Shown: positions 42,792 through 51,366, counted from the stretch's first letter. The stretch is DNA of 64,000 nt from UBA6059 sp040222235 (GCA_040222235.1 JAVKDO010000149.1:28791-92790), one strand, 5' to 3'. The notes: generated from the sequence alone by a model not told the origin. Made by a program: numbers and translations.

Positions 42792-43784
42792 TCATTTATC
42801 TGTTGCTTGATTCACAGTGATTACTACATTTCCTTTTTTATGGCCTTTGTCAACATATCTATGCGCTTCCACTATCTGATCTAATGTGTAATTTCTATCG
42901 ACTACAGGTTTAAAATGTCCTCTTTCAATCAGGTTTTTGAGGACATTCAACACTTCAACCGTCTCTGGTGAATTTTTCCCAACAACAATTTTTTTGTTGC
43001 TTGTTATTGATGTCCATATCATTTGCAGACTAGGTATTGGTCTTCCAATGTTTAAGTAGAATGCATCTTTGGAGAGCGCATTTTTGCAATCTGGAAAGGA
43101 GCATTTGTCTATCGTTATGAATATGATATCGTAGGTTTCAAAGTTCTCACTAAAGCCCTCCGTAGTATAATCAAGCACTTTGTCAGCTCCCAAAGATCTG
43201 ACCAATGCCAAATTAGTAGTGCTACACACGCCTGTTACTTCTGCGCCAAAGTGTTTGGCAAGCTGCACGGCATATGTACCTACACTACCGGAAGCTCCAT
43301 ATATAAGCACTTTTTGCGCAGGCTTAACATCCGCAATTGTTTTGAGATAATGATAAGCTGTTCGAGCACCTATCGGAATTGCAGCAGCTTCTTCATAGCT
43401 AATATTGGATGGTTTCAAGGCAATTGGCCCATTCTCTGGTAAACATATATACTCCGCATATGCACCAAAAGATTGAAGCGATGCTGCAATGACTTTATCT
43501 CCTTTTTCAAACTTCTTAACTGCTGTTCCGCAAGATTCAACTTCACCAGAAAGCTCCATCCCTAAAATCGACTTTCTTGGTTTTAGAAGGCCCAGCATCA
43601 ATCTGGCAGGCAGCCAGAACGACGTAGGGACATTGAAACTCCGCACCCTGTGATCAGCAGCTGTCACTGTGGTAGCATGTATCTTCACAAGTACTTCATC
43701 GCTCTTGGGAGAGGGTTTTTCAATATGTGTCACTTGAAGAACTTCCGGCGAGCCGTATTGGGTACAAATTACTGCTTTCATCAT
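42792..43784 (-). CDS. Zinc-independent MDR oxidoreductase (quinone-reductase type)
   Basis: 330 residues from ATG 43784 (an upstream start at 43829 is rejected). Typical medium-chain dehydrogenase/reductase: MKAVICTQYGSPEVLQV at the start, GMELSGEVESCGTAVKKFEKGDKV, and the nucleotide motif YGASGSVGTYAVQLAKHFGAEVTGVCS. The structural zinc Cys cluster is absent. NADPH-dependent reduction of quinones or enones is likely. Follows the START-like gene in the same direction (47 bp gap). Confidence 0.88.
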   Translation of the reverse strand: MMKAVICTQYGSPEVLQVTHIEKPSPKSDEVLVKIHATTVTAADHRVRSFNVPTSFWLPARLMLGLLKPRKSILGMELSGEVESCGTAVKKFEKGDKVIAASLQSFGAYAEYICLPENGPIALKPSNISYEEAAAIPIGARTAYHYLKTIADVKPAQKVLIYGASGSVGTYAVQLAKHFGAEVTGVCSTTNLALVRSLGADKVLDYTTEGFSENFETYDIIFITIDKCSFPDCKNALSKDAFYLNIGRPIPSLQMIWTSITSNKKIVVGKNSPETVEVLNVLKNLIERGHFKPVVDRNYTLDQIVEAHRYVDKGHKKGNVVITVNQATDK

Positions 43785-43831
43785 GTTTACTAAATAGGTA
43801 ATCTCATTTTTTTCCGATATCCTAGACAAAT

Positions 43832-44536
43832 CTATTTGTGCTGTGATATGGAGTCATTATTCTCTAAAGTCATTGCTCTGAGGTCTTCCAACCCCGCTCT
43901 TAAAAAGTTGAATACCATAGGCTCTATTAGCCAAAGCGGCATTTTTTTAGGATCAAATTGTACGCTTTTTACAGCATTGCAGGAGTTGTTTGATGTTGGA
44001 GCGCAATGCAAAGAGCCTCTAAAAGTTTCAACTCGATTTAGCTTCTTGGTGGGCTGAATTGAAGATTCATCCCATGCTTCTTGCCATCTTACCCCTGTAC
44101 TTCCATCTTCTTCAGTGAAGAATCGGTACCTGACGGACATTTCAGTATCCTTAAATGGAAATGGTTCGTTGTGAACGACATAGGTCAAAAGACATTCTTC
44201 AGACTCCTCCAAGATTTCATAAGTTGGATACTTTTTATCTTTTTCATTGTCAGCTAGTTTGTGAAGATCCAATCTAAAAGCAGTATGGCAAGCTTTTGCG
44301 GTAGATTGTATGTCTCCTTCAATTTTGTATTCCAAGAAGTTAGTACCAGTAATTTTTCTTGCATATATTATCCAGGATGGTGGATCACTTTTGTCTTCCT
44401 TGACAGTTTTCCACCCCTGAATATCCTCTTTCAAAGGAATCCTATGTTGCGACACATTGCTGCCAAGTACTGGATATAGCAGGATACAGCAAACAGCAAA
44501 ACAGATAATTTTTTTCAGACTCATTTCAATATTCAT
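43832..44536 (-). CDS. Secreted START/SRPBCC-like protein
   Basis: About 234 residues with a signal peptide (LKKIICFAVCCILLYPVLGS). The mature part fits a START-type lipid-binding fold: GWKTVKEDKSDPPSWIIYARKITGTNFLEYKIEGDIQST, then TYVVHNEPFPFKDTEMSVRYRF and the C-terminal helix PMVFNFLRAGLEDLRAM. Homologues bind hydrophobic ligands. Start chosen at ATG 44536; 44554 and 44524 are possible. Lies between the broken small gene and the MDR gene, all leftward. Confidence 0.75.
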   Translation of the reverse strand: MNIEMSLKKIICFAVCCILLYPVLGSNVSQHRIPLKEDIQGWKTVKEDKSDPPSWIIYARKITGTNFLEYKIEGDIQSTAKACHTAFRLDLHKLADNEKDKKYPTYEILEESEECLLTYVVHNEPFPFKDTEMSVRYRFFTEEDGSTGVRWQEAWDESSIQPTKKLNRVETFRGSLHCAPTSNNSCNAVKSVQFDPKKMPLWLIEPMVFNFLRAGLEDLRAMTLENNDSISQHK

Positions 44537-44568
44537 AATTTTGATTGGTGTCATCTTACGCTGATGAA

Positions 44569-44799
44569 TTATTCAGCCAGTTCTTCGCAGAGAAGATTCA
44601 TACTGTCCAATAAGTCAATGACATCTGACTCATTGATTTTTTCTGTCGTCACAATCCTTAACACATTATCAATGTCTTCCTGGTCAACAGACCATTCTTT
44701 GAATTGAGGAATACTGTCGAATCTAGAGCTGACTGTATTGAGCTTCTACTCATTGTCAACATTTGTTTTTAGTACAAGAACGTGCATTACCAGTGACAT
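44569..44799 (-). pseudogene. Small (76-codon) gene with internal TAG stop
   Basis: From ATG 44799 (or 44787) the frame reads MHVLVLKTNVDNE, then TAG at 44746-44748, then continues in frame as KLNTVSSRFDSIPQFKEWSV DQEDIDNVLRIVTTEK to LLCEELAE and TAA 44569. The two halves join into one short ferredoxin-like sequence resembling small Bacteroidota proteins of the heavy-metal-associated type (assignment uncertain). A single base change explains the stop. It may be a dead gene, a readthrough site or a sequencing error. Confidence 0.7.
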
Positions 44800-44829
44800 T
44801 TTGTTATTCGGAACAAAGGTCAGGCAAAT

Positions 44830-45711
44830 TCAGGTATCGCACTTTTCTGCTAGGTTCAAATGCTTGCCTGAGAAGTCCAATCGATATTGAGAGGGTGTTT
44901 TGTTGTATTTGGATTTAAAAACTCTGGTCAAATGAGCGGGAGTAGTAAAACCGCAACCATAGCCAATTGAACTAATGGGATCATCGGATACCTTCAAGAG
45001 GTCAGCGACCTTTTCTATTCTCCTATCTATGATATATCGAGCTGGGGTAGTCTGATAGATTCTGGTGAATTCTCTCTTAAAGGTAGATAAGCTTGTATTG
45101 GTCAAATTGGCCAAATCCTCTACTGAAGCTGGAGTATAGAGATATGCCTCTACGGTTTCTTTAAACGAGAACATTCGCTCTGAAAAAAGGCTTCTAATGA
45201 TTTGAGTAACCTGAGGATGGTAATCAGTCTGCATCAATAACAGAATGATTTCTTTTAGCTTCAGGACAAGGATATCCTCTGTTATGGCTTCCTTGTTTTC
45301 AAACAATCCCTTGATGCCTTCAATGTAATGTTGAATCAAATTGGAAGCCGCCATTTGTACAATATATTGTGTAACTGGCGTGGCAATCTCTTCCCAGTAG
45401 GGTGGCTTTGTACCTTTATAAACCTCTTTTAGAATTCCTGGATGAAAATGGACAATAATGGAGTTTACGCGACCAGATTCTTGTTCCATGAGCACTTTAC
45501 CTAATGTGAATCCACATAGGGACAGCACTACATTTTTAGAAACTGCTGATACGCTGTGCTGTTTTGAAAGCACCTGATTATTACCATGCACAAAGTATGT
45601 AAAACAGGCCTCAGAAGGAATAGGAAGTCCCCCATCCATTGGGGTGTTTATGTCAATCCATGAAAATAGCGGTAGCCCAAATAATTCTATCGACCGATGT
45701 TCATTAATCAT
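44830..45711 (-). CDS. AraC-family transcriptional regulator
   Basis: 293 residues. An N-terminal sensor-like half (to ~180, with FTYFVHGNNQVLSKQHSVSAVSKNVVLSLCG, a cupin-like ligand fold) precedes two C-terminal helix-turn-helix motifs: VEDLANLTNTSLSTFKREFTRIYQTTPARYI and ISSIGYGCGFTTPAHLTRVFKSKYNKTPSQYR. It lies 16 bp downstream of the ABC permease gene and directly upstream of the small broken gene, so it may regulate the neighbouring START/MDR genes. Confidence 0.9.
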   Translation of the reverse strand: MINEHRSIELFGLPLFSWIDINTPMDGGLPIPSEACFTYFVHGNNQVLSKQHSVSAVSKNVVLSLCGFTLGKVLMEQESGRVNSIIVHFHPGILKEVYKGTKPPYWEEIATPVTQYIVQMAASNLIQHYIEGIKGLFENKEAITEDILVLKLKEIILLLMQTDYHPQVTQIIRSLFSERMFSFKETVEAYLYTPASVEDLANLTNTSLSTFKREFTRIYQTTPARYIIDRRIEKVADLLKVSDDPISSIGYGCGFTTPAHLTRVFKSKYNKTPSQYRLDFSGKHLNLAEKCDT

Positions 45712-45727
45712 ACTTCAATTTCCTGTT

Positions 45728-46555
45728 TTATTTCAGATCCTTCTTCGTCAGCCTGTAGTAGATGGCGGTGATGTAAATGGTGAGCCAGCCGGTGCTGATC
45801 AATAGGGCACTGATTGGAATATTGTCGACGATCTCCTGGAAGATGTACTTCTTGAATGGCATCTGGATCAGGTCGTTCAGCGCATTGATCGGTAAGAAGG
45901 GTGCCAAAGCTTGCCAAATGGTACCATCGAAGTAAGGCGTATACTCTAAGGTGGCCGCCAGTATAGGCTCGAACATCACTGTATAGAGGAATAGCGAGAT
46001 GATGGCAAACCCTGATTTTTTGATCATCAATGCAATCAGGAAAGCCAGCGAACAGAATACCACTATTTCATAGAAGTAGGCAGCTATAAATTCAAGCTCA
46101 TCGAACATGTAAGCCATGCCATTTACATTGGAGTAGATGGAGCCATTGATAAGTCCTGCTATGAAAAGGAACACCGCACTTATCGATGCTAAAAAGAGAA
46201 TGAGAGCAACCTTGCTGAGTATAAATTCTCGCTTGCTAATGCCATCAATCACGTTCTGTCGGAGTGTGTTGTAGGTCAGGTCATTGTTGACTGATATGAT
46301 GACGATGAAGCCCAGTAGTAGCTTTAGAAAAGAGGCGAGGTAGGTCGTGTTTTGCCATATATCTGGGAAGTCAAAGATTGGCAACATGGTAGGATCTATT
46401 CCGTCAAGGTTGCCTCCAACTGACTTCACCCACTCTAGAAAGAACATCCCAAAGGAGGTGGTGACCGCCAAGGCGACCAAATACATGCTCATCAAGATCC
46501 AGAAGACTCGGTAGTTTCTAAGCTTCAGCCACTCTAGTTGGAATGCTCTAATCAT
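45728..46555 (-). CDS. ABC-2 type transporter permease
   Basis: 275 residues with six predicted membrane helices (first: FWILMSMYLVALAVTTSFG; last: IPISALLISTGWLTIYITAIYY). Overlaps the ATPase gene start region by 8 bp, forming an ATPase-permease exporter like BcrAB-type systems. Substrate unknown. Confidence 0.9.
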   Translation of the reverse strand: MIRAFQLEWLKLRNYRVFWILMSMYLVALAVTTSFGMFFLEWVKSVGGNLDGIDPTMLPIFDFPDIWQNTTYLASFLKLLLGFIVIISVNNDLTYNTLRQNVIDGISKREFILSKVALILFLASISAVFLFIAGLINGSIYSNVNGMAYMFDELEFIAAYFYEIVVFCSLAFLIALMIKKSGFAIISLFLYTVMFEPILAATLEYTPYFDGTIWQALAPFLPINALNDLIQMPFKKYIFQEIVDNIPISALLISTGWLTIYITAIYYRLTKKDLK

Positions 46556-47444
46556 TTTCTTTTAGGATTTTGAGGAATTCCTTTTCCAGTGAATTGGTTT
46601 GGGTGACCAGCCTCTTAAGGACAATTCCCTTATCGAATAAGAAGCTGTTTACATCAGCCGCGGTGATGTCCTTGGATAGCTCCAGTTGTAGACTACCATT
46701 GACGGGTTTCACCTTAGTTGCGCCGTTAAATGCTGCGATGGTGGAGGTAAGTTTCCCCAGGTCATCGGATGCGATTTCGACGGTATTGGTTTCACCGAGG
46801 ATATCATTGACTGGACCTTCGTGTAGTTTGTTGCCGTTCTTTAGCACACAAAAATCTGTACATACTTTTTGCACTTCGTCCAATAAGTGGCTGGCCAGGA
46901 TGATCGTCTTGCCTTCTTTGGCAATAGCGATAATCAGCGACCTGATCTCCGCGATTCCCTGTGGGTCAAGACCATTAGTCGGCTCATCCAGGATGAGCAC
47001 AGGCGGATCGGCCAAGAGCGCCGCAGCTATAGACAGCCGCTGTTTCATGCCCAAACTGTAGGCCTTAAACTTATCATTTTTGCGATCTGATAGATCGACT
47101 TGCTCCAGCACATGCTCTATTCTACTTACAGGTGCTTCTTTGATATGAGCTACTATCCTGAGGTTCTGAACAGCTGAGAGGTAGGGGTAGAAGCATGGTG
47201 TTTCCAGAATTGCACCAATTTTCTTCCGACTCTCTACGTTCGAATTACCTTCAAACCAACTGTAGCTCCCTGAAGTAGGTGCGACCACATCGAGTAACAT
47301 GCCCAATGTGGTGGTCTTGCCACTTCCATTGGGGCCAAGGAGCCCGTAAACCGTACCACTGTTAATGGTCAGGTTCAACTGATTGACCGCCTTGATTTTG
47401 CCGAAGTGCTTGGTTAAGTCTCTGGCCGCTAAGATTATTCCCAT
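46548..47444 (-). CDS. ABC transporter ATP-binding protein (BcrA-like)
   Basis: 298 residues. Walker A GPNGSGKT, signature YSLGMKQR, Walker B VLILDEP and the H-loop LASHLLDE are all present. The C-terminal ~80 residues (VEIASDDLGKLTSTIAAFNG) form the accessory domain typical of the DrrA/BcrA class. The start overlaps the DUF4252-like gene by 10 bp and its end overlaps the permease gene by 8 bp, so these are one transcription unit. Confidence 0.93.
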   Translation of the reverse strand: MGIILAARDLTKHFGKIKAVNQLNLTINSGTVYGLLGPNGSGKTTTLGMLLDVVAPTSGSYSWFEGNSNVESRKKIGAILETPCFYPYLSAVQNLRIVAHIKEAPVSRIEHVLEQVDLSDRKNDKFKAYSLGMKQRLSIAAALLADPPVLILDEPTNGLDPQGIAEIRSLIIAIAKEGKTIILASHLLDEVQKVCTDFCVLKNGNKLHEGPVNDILGETNTVEIASDDLGKLTSTIAAFNGATKVKPVNGSLQLELSKDITAADVNSFLFDKGIVLKRLVTQTNSLEKEFLKILKEND

Positions 47445-47938
47445 TCTTCAGTTTGTAGTTCTAAGACGTTCAACAAATCATTTTCCGATAGGGTATTGAT
47501 GAGCGTCGGTATCTTTTGCCATGCGATATTTCCTCGCACAAAGAAGGCAAACATTTGGTCCTTTATACCAAGAATTCCCACCATTTCATTTACGCGCTTT
47601 TCCTCACCGAGAATTACTGTGAAGGTGCCAGCTCCAACCATCGTAATATATTCCTCGAACCCTTCCTTTTCGTAATTGGCCAGCATTGGTCTGTACGATT
47701 TGTTAATCACTGACATAGAATCGAGTTCATAGATGAGAATCTTCTCAAATGAAGAAGCCATCTCATCGAAAGCCTCATTTCTTGTAAGATTGATCATGCG
47801 TAATGTACTAGGATATAGGCAATAGCTACGTGAATCATGTTCCTCGGCATAGGCCTTGATAATATCCTCTTGTGCCAATAGGGGCTGTAAAAGCCCCATT
47901 AGCATGAATATTATAAAAAGCGATTTGACCTTTACCAT
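47435..47938 (-). CDS. DUF4252-like secreted protein (distant)
   Basis: 167 residues with a signal peptide (LFIIFMLMGLLQPLLAQED). The pattern SFEKILIYELDSMSVINKSYRPMLANYEKEGFEEYITM and FTVILGEEKRVNEMVGILG matches the DUF4252 family, of which a clearer member is encoded at 48180-48704. Such proteins sit near ECF sigma factors in Bacteroidota. Joined to the ABC ATPase gene by a 10-bp overlap. Confidence 0.75.
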   Translation of the reverse strand: MVKVKSLFIIFMLMGLLQPLLAQEDIIKAYAEEHDSRSYCLYPSTLRMINLTRNEAFDEMASSFEKILIYELDSMSVINKSYRPMLANYEKEGFEEYITMVGAGTFTVILGEEKRVNEMVGILGIKDQMFAFFVRGNIAWQKIPTLINTLSENDLLNVLELQTEEWE

Positions 47939-47992
47939 GATATACTAATTATACTCTTTTTTACTATTCAGCTATTTTGCTATGTGGTAATA

Positions 47993-48128
47993 AAAGCACC
48001 AAAAAACTGTCTTTTCGACGTAGGAGAAATCTTCTTAGAATTGATAAACCTGCATCACTTGTCGATGGGGAACCCTGTGTAAGAAGATATCTCCATTTCA
48101 TTACGATAGGACAGTTTTTTGGTGCTTT
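47993..48128. repeat. 136-bp hairpin element, copy B (19-bp perfect outer stem)
   Basis: Outer arms 47993-48011 and 48110-48128 are exact reverse complements. The interior is related to copy A (34034-34180), but the outermost 16 bp (GCACCAAAAAACTGTC) differ completely in sequence from copy A's. Located between two co-directional DUF4252 genes. Confidence 0.75.
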
Positions 48129-48179
48129 AAAGAAATGATCCGTGTCGAGCTGAATAGCAGAGACGAGATCAGATGCTAA

Positions 48180-48704
48180 TCAATTTTCTCCTTCGTCAAG
48201 CTTGTCGAGACCATTCAGCCCTTGGACATTCATGCCCCGTGCAATTTTGGAAATATTCTTTAGGTCGATTTCTCCATAAAGGCTCAAGACGGCAAATCCT
48301 TTTTTGCCTCCAGAGACCATGATCAATTCTGAAATGACACCTGATTTTTCCTTGATGGCAAAGTGGAAGTTTTCCTCCGCATCTAGTACGGTCATGAGCT
48401 CTTCGAATCCCGCCTTTTGCACTTCAGAGATGCCCTCTTTGTACAGTTTGCTGGAATTAGCAACACTGTCTCCATAGAGCACTTTCATGCCTTTTAGTTT
48501 ACTTATGGCTTTTAGGAATTCTTGTTCCTCCTCACTGCCGGCCTCTAGTTCTGTGAAGAGGGAAAACATCTTGCTACTGATCGATGCTTTCACAAAGTCT
48601 TCATTGTCACTGAATTGGTCAAAATATTTGCTCACTACTTCTCCTTGGGCCATGGCACCAAAGGCAAGGAATAGGGCAAGTGCAAGTGTTGCTATCTTTT
48701 TCAT
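48180..48704 (-). CDS. DUF4252-domain protein
   Basis: 174 residues with a signal peptide (MKKIATLALALFLAFGAMAQGE). SSKMFSLFTELEAGSEEEQEFLKAISKLKGMKVLYGD and FEELMTVLDAEENFHFAIKEKSGVISELIMVSGG are family features. Its start overlaps the anti-sigma gene end by 4 bp. The hairpin copy B follows it and may terminate the sigma/anti-sigma/DUF4252 transcript. Confidence 0.85.
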   Translation of the reverse strand: MKKIATLALALFLAFGAMAQGEVVSKYFDQFSDNEDFVKASISSKMFSLFTELEAGSEEEQEFLKAISKLKGMKVLYGDSVANSSKLYKEGISEVQKAGFEELMTVLDAEENFHFAIKEKSGVISELIMVSGGKKGFAVLSLYGEIDLKNISKIARGMNVQGLNGLDKLDEGEN

Positions 48705-49141
48705 AATTGTGCTTCTTTAATAATTTCTTCTGCTTTGCTTAATTTTTTTAACTGTGTCGAATGCGTCTGTGCTTCGTTTAATGAGACGGACATTTTACCA
48801 AGTACTGTTTGCGCTATTTCATAAGCCTGCTGCGGGTCCGTGATCTCAAAATCATGTTTTTTGCCGGTATCCCGTAGGATCATCGTACCCACCATTATCC
48901 CGATGGCGATGGTTGCCGCTACCGCAAATCTTGATCTAGAGAATCTGCTTCCTGGTTTCTTGAATGCCTTTGGAGAGACTACTTCAGCCTCCTTGTTGAG
49001 ACCTCTGAAGTACATTCCGGTAGGGGTCAGTGAAGGGTTTTCAATGTAGAAAGCCTTCAATTCTTCCTCTTCCTGAACAGATGTTTCTCCTGCCCAGTAC
49101 TTGGTCAATAGCTGTTCAATTCGCGATTCCATAGGCTTCAA
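48701..49141 (-). CDS. Anti-sigma-like single-pass membrane protein
   Basis: 146 residues: a cytosolic N-terminal helix region with RIEQLLTKYWAGETSVQEEEELKAFY (a common anti-sigma start in Bacteroidota), one membrane helix (FAVAATIAIGIMVGTMIL) and a short periplasmic tail. It overlaps the sigma gene by 26 bp and the DUF4252 gene by 4 bp. Not a FecR domain. Membrane retention of the sigma factor is inferred from position. Confidence 0.82.
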   Translation of the reverse strand: MKPMESRIEQLLTKYWAGETSVQEEEELKAFYIENPSLTPTGMYFRGLNKEAEVVSPKAFKKPGSRFSRSRFAVAATIAIGIMVGTMILRDTGKKHDFEITDPQQAYEIAQTVLGKMSVSLNEAQTHSTQLKKLSKAEEIIKEAQL

Positions 49142-49622
49142 TTTTTTGTAATACTGACCTCACTTTGCTACGTGCGCGGTGAAGGTTCACTTTCACTTCT
49201 GACAAATTGAGGGACAATATTTCAGAGATCTCCTGATAGGTCATCCCGTCGATTTCTCTCAAGTGAAATACTTCCTGCTGCTTTTGTGGTAGAGTTTCCA
49301 ATACCAGCGCCAGCCATTTTTGCTGATCTCCCATCAGGGTGTCATGATCGGCCTTTACCTGATCCGGTTCTTCTTCCTGCTCCCGGGGCAGAATGGTAAA
49401 CCGATTGGTTTTCACCCAATCAAAACATTGATTACGCGTAATCCGCATGGCCCAAGCTTCGGTGTTGTCTACCTTTTGTAGCATCTCCCGCTTATTCCAT
49501 ATTTTCACTAAACACTCCTGCACCACGTCGTGCGCACTGTCCGCATCTTTGAGGATCGATAGCGCATATCGATACATCCGTTGTGATGCGGGTAAGACGT
49601 TTTGTTCAAAGAGTGACGACAT
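49116..49622 (-). CDS. ECF RNA polymerase sigma factor
   Basis: 168 residues with region 2 (YRYALSILKDADSAHDVVQECLVKIW, including the DVVQE core) and region 4 (LPQKQQEVFHLREIDGMTYQEISEILSLNLSEVKVNLHRARSKVRSVL). First gene of the sigma / anti-sigma / DUF4252 cluster. Overlap of 26 bp with the anti-sigma gene implies tight coupling. Confidence 0.93.
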   Translation of the reverse strand: MSSLFEQNVLPASQRMYRYALSILKDADSAHDVVQECLVKIWNKREMLQKVDNTEAWAMRITRNQCFDWVKTNRFTILPREQEEEPDQVKADHDTLMGDQQKWLALVLETLPQKQQEVFHLREIDGMTYQEISEILSLNLSEVKVNLHRARSKVRSVLQKIEAYGIAN

Positions 49623-49713
49623 TCTGTAAGGCAGACTACTGGCCGTGCGTAAAAGTTACAGGTAGTGTGAAATTATTTTTTGAGAGTGTAGAGCTGCTAT
49701 GGTGAATATGTTA

Positions 49714-49736
49714 ATCCTGAGTTGCAAACTCAGGAT
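49714..49736. repeat. Perfect palindrome ATCCTGAGTT-GCA-AACTCAGGAT
   Basis: 10-bp arms, 3-base loop. A second copy lies at 50146-50167, and weaker relatives at 7600-7618 and 17375-17394. It is about 85 bp upstream of the sigma factor start. Confidence 0.75.
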
Positions 49737-49746
49737 AGCCGGGTAT

Positions 49747-49801
49747 ATGAAACCTTTCGCACGTCATTCCTGTCAAGCAGGCGTAGACGGGAATCTGAAT
49801 G
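49747..49801 (+). repeat. Direct repeat unit 1 (ATGAAACCTTTCG.ACGTCATTCC ... GGGAATCTGAATG)
   Basis: Shares both ends with 49984-50030, but the middle (TGTCAAGCAGGCGTAGAC) is longer and its stem is broken. Confidence 0.65.
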
Positions 49802-49983
49802 TTGCCGATGTAGTTTATCACGGAAGTAACTTCCGCGCGAGGGAGTGAATAGAATTAGCTTTCAGGTATAAAGAAAGTTTGATCTTCTTGCCTAAGGCAC
49901 AAGCGAGACGCTTGCGCCAGTACGGGACGGGGTGGAGGGTACTACCGTGAACGGGGCATCAGCATATTTCATAGGGGCGTACA

Positions 49984-50030
49984 TGAAACCTTTCGTACGT
50001 CATTCCCGCGTAGGCGGGAATCTGAATGCT
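49984..50030 (+). repeat. Direct repeat unit 2 with ATTCCCGC-GTAG-GCGGGAAT hairpin
   Basis: Contains a perfect 8-bp stem with a GTAG loop at 50003-50022. Sequences of this CATTCCCGC...GCGGGAATC type recur in many bacterial genomes. Confidence 0.7.
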
Positions 50031-50145
50031 GGTGGGTTAGCTGAGAATGGAAGCAGCTTCAGTGCTAGATGATATTCCTATTCTTCCTAGCAGGAATGAA
50101 ATGAGACAAAAGTTGCAAAGGGAGGTCCTACCGTGAATGGGTATA

Positions 50146-50167
50146 ATCCTGAGTTGCAAACTCAGGA
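50146..50167. repeat. Second copy of the ATCCTGAGTT palindrome
   Basis: Identical to 49714-49736 through AACTCAGGA. Followed directly by a REP-like GACACGCTTGCGCC element. Confidence 0.7.
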
Positions 50168-50333
50168 GAGTCACGACACGCTTGCGCCAACGGGGGGTGG
50201 TGGCTACAAGCGTGAATGTGGGGTAATGGTACTCACTAAACTGATGCAAGCCTGCCTTGACGGCAGTCAGACGTCCGCTTGGTCCTATTCTATTTTTGTG
50301 AAGCTCAAGCGGATGCTTGAGCTAGACTTTGTT

Positions 50334-51101
50334 TCATCTTCCTTGTTCTGTCATGAGGGATAAAAAATTCTCATTGAAGAGATAAGGATACTTTTTGAAA
50401 TCAATTGTCACGTCAACGTCAAAGGAACTCCCTCCATTTGATGTTAAAACATAAAATACTACCATATCTTCGAATACAGCAAATGGTAAACTGAGAGCCA
50501 CATTATACATTTCAGATTTCCGCTTCTCTATCGACCAAAGATGATCCTTTAACCAAATATCGTACTCTTTGCGTAAGACTTCTTCTGGACAAGAATGTTC
50601 ATGAAATATATCTTTTGCCTCAATAAGCTTTTTATTAACTAGATCGAACGTCAACGGCTTCTTACGAGTCTGCCAACCATTCCCGCCATTGCCGGCAGAC
50701 ATATGTTCTTGTAGTGTTAATGATAAAATATATGGCGAGTGCAAATTGATTTTATAGGATAGAGAATATTCTTGAGGATCATGCCCTGCTGCTCTGATTA
50801 ATGAATACAAGCTATCAGGAGAAATATTAGTCTTAGTGGAATCAATTGTTTCAGGGATGTTATTCATGATCGCCCGGTTGATTAAAGTATCGAGATCTGT
50901 ATCATTAGTCAAAATATGTGGATAGTCCATTGAAATGATGTCTATGCCTAGATCATGGGGCCTAAAAATCTCGAACGTATCACAACGCCAGTAGGATTTG
51001 GTCAGGACACGAATATCACTTTTTTGAGCCAGGCTCTTTTCGAAAAACAGTAAAAAAAATAGGCAAAGTACAGATATACTAAAGTATTGAAGTTTGTTCA
51101 T
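50334..51101 (-). CDS. Secreted DUF3298/RsiV-like hypothetical protein
   Basis: 255 residues with a signal peptide (YFSISVLCLFFLLFFEKSLA). The ISMDYPHILTNDTDLDTLINRAI start, SLTLQEHMSAGNGGNGWQTRKKPLTFDLVNKKLI and PFAVFEDMVVFYVLTSNG pattern resembles DUF3298/DUF4163-type proteins, though the match is weak. Located next to the repeat block; probably single-gene. Function unknown. Confidence 0.7.
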   Translation of the reverse strand: MNKLQYFSISVLCLFFLLFFEKSLAQKSDIRVLTKSYWRCDTFEIFRPHDLGIDIISMDYPHILTNDTDLDTLINRAIMNNIPETIDSTKTNISPDSLYSLIRAAGHDPQEYSLSYKINLHSPYILSLTLQEHMSAGNGGNGWQTRKKPLTFDLVNKKLIEAKDIFHEHSCPEEVLRKEYDIWLKDHLWSIEKRKSEMYNVALSLPFAVFEDMVVFYVLTSNGGSSFDVDVTIDFKKYPYLFNENFLSLMTEQGR

Positions 51102-51234
51102 TCAGAGTGTTTGTTTACAGTAAGATATTTACCCTAAGGCAATTAGAAAGCCAGAAATTCGAGAAAAAATTTCCCATTCTTATCGTCCTCGTAACAAGGT
51201 TGGATTTTTCTGAGCATTCGAAATGCGATAAAAC

Positions 51235-51270
51235 AAGTATGATAGTTTTATGATGAGAACTATCATACTT
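51235..51270. terminator. 13-bp perfect stem hairpin
   Basis: AAGTATGATAGTT pairs with AACTATCATACTT around a 10-base loop, downstream of the leftward beta-barrel remnant and upstream of the gene at 50334-51101. Confidence 0.6.
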
Positions 51271-51306
51271 CCACTCTACATCTGTAGCGGCAGAGACAAT
51301 AGTCCC

Positions 51307-51339
51307 CCACAGGTCTTAGCATCCCGATGAGACCTGTGG
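51307..51339. terminator. 10-bp perfect stem hairpin
   Basis: CCACAGGTCT pairs with AGACCTGTGG, 28 bp after the stop of the beta-barrel remnant. Tandem with the hairpin at 51235. Confidence 0.6.
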
Positions 51340-51366
51340 ATAGGATAGGTAATGAATTAGCAGCGG

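Larger units (their letters stand above)
49623..50333. other. 711-bp repeat-rich non-coding block
   Basis: No credible gene. Besides the items listed, it contains two REP-like GACACGCTTGCGCCA / GAGACGCTTGCGCCA elements (near 49900-49923 and 50170-50186) followed by related CGGGG.GG...CTAC text, and CTACCGTGAA(C/T)GGG repeats near 49941 and 50128. The elements appear in the order palindrome / direct repeat / REP, then direct repeat / palindrome / REP. Confidence 0.65.
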
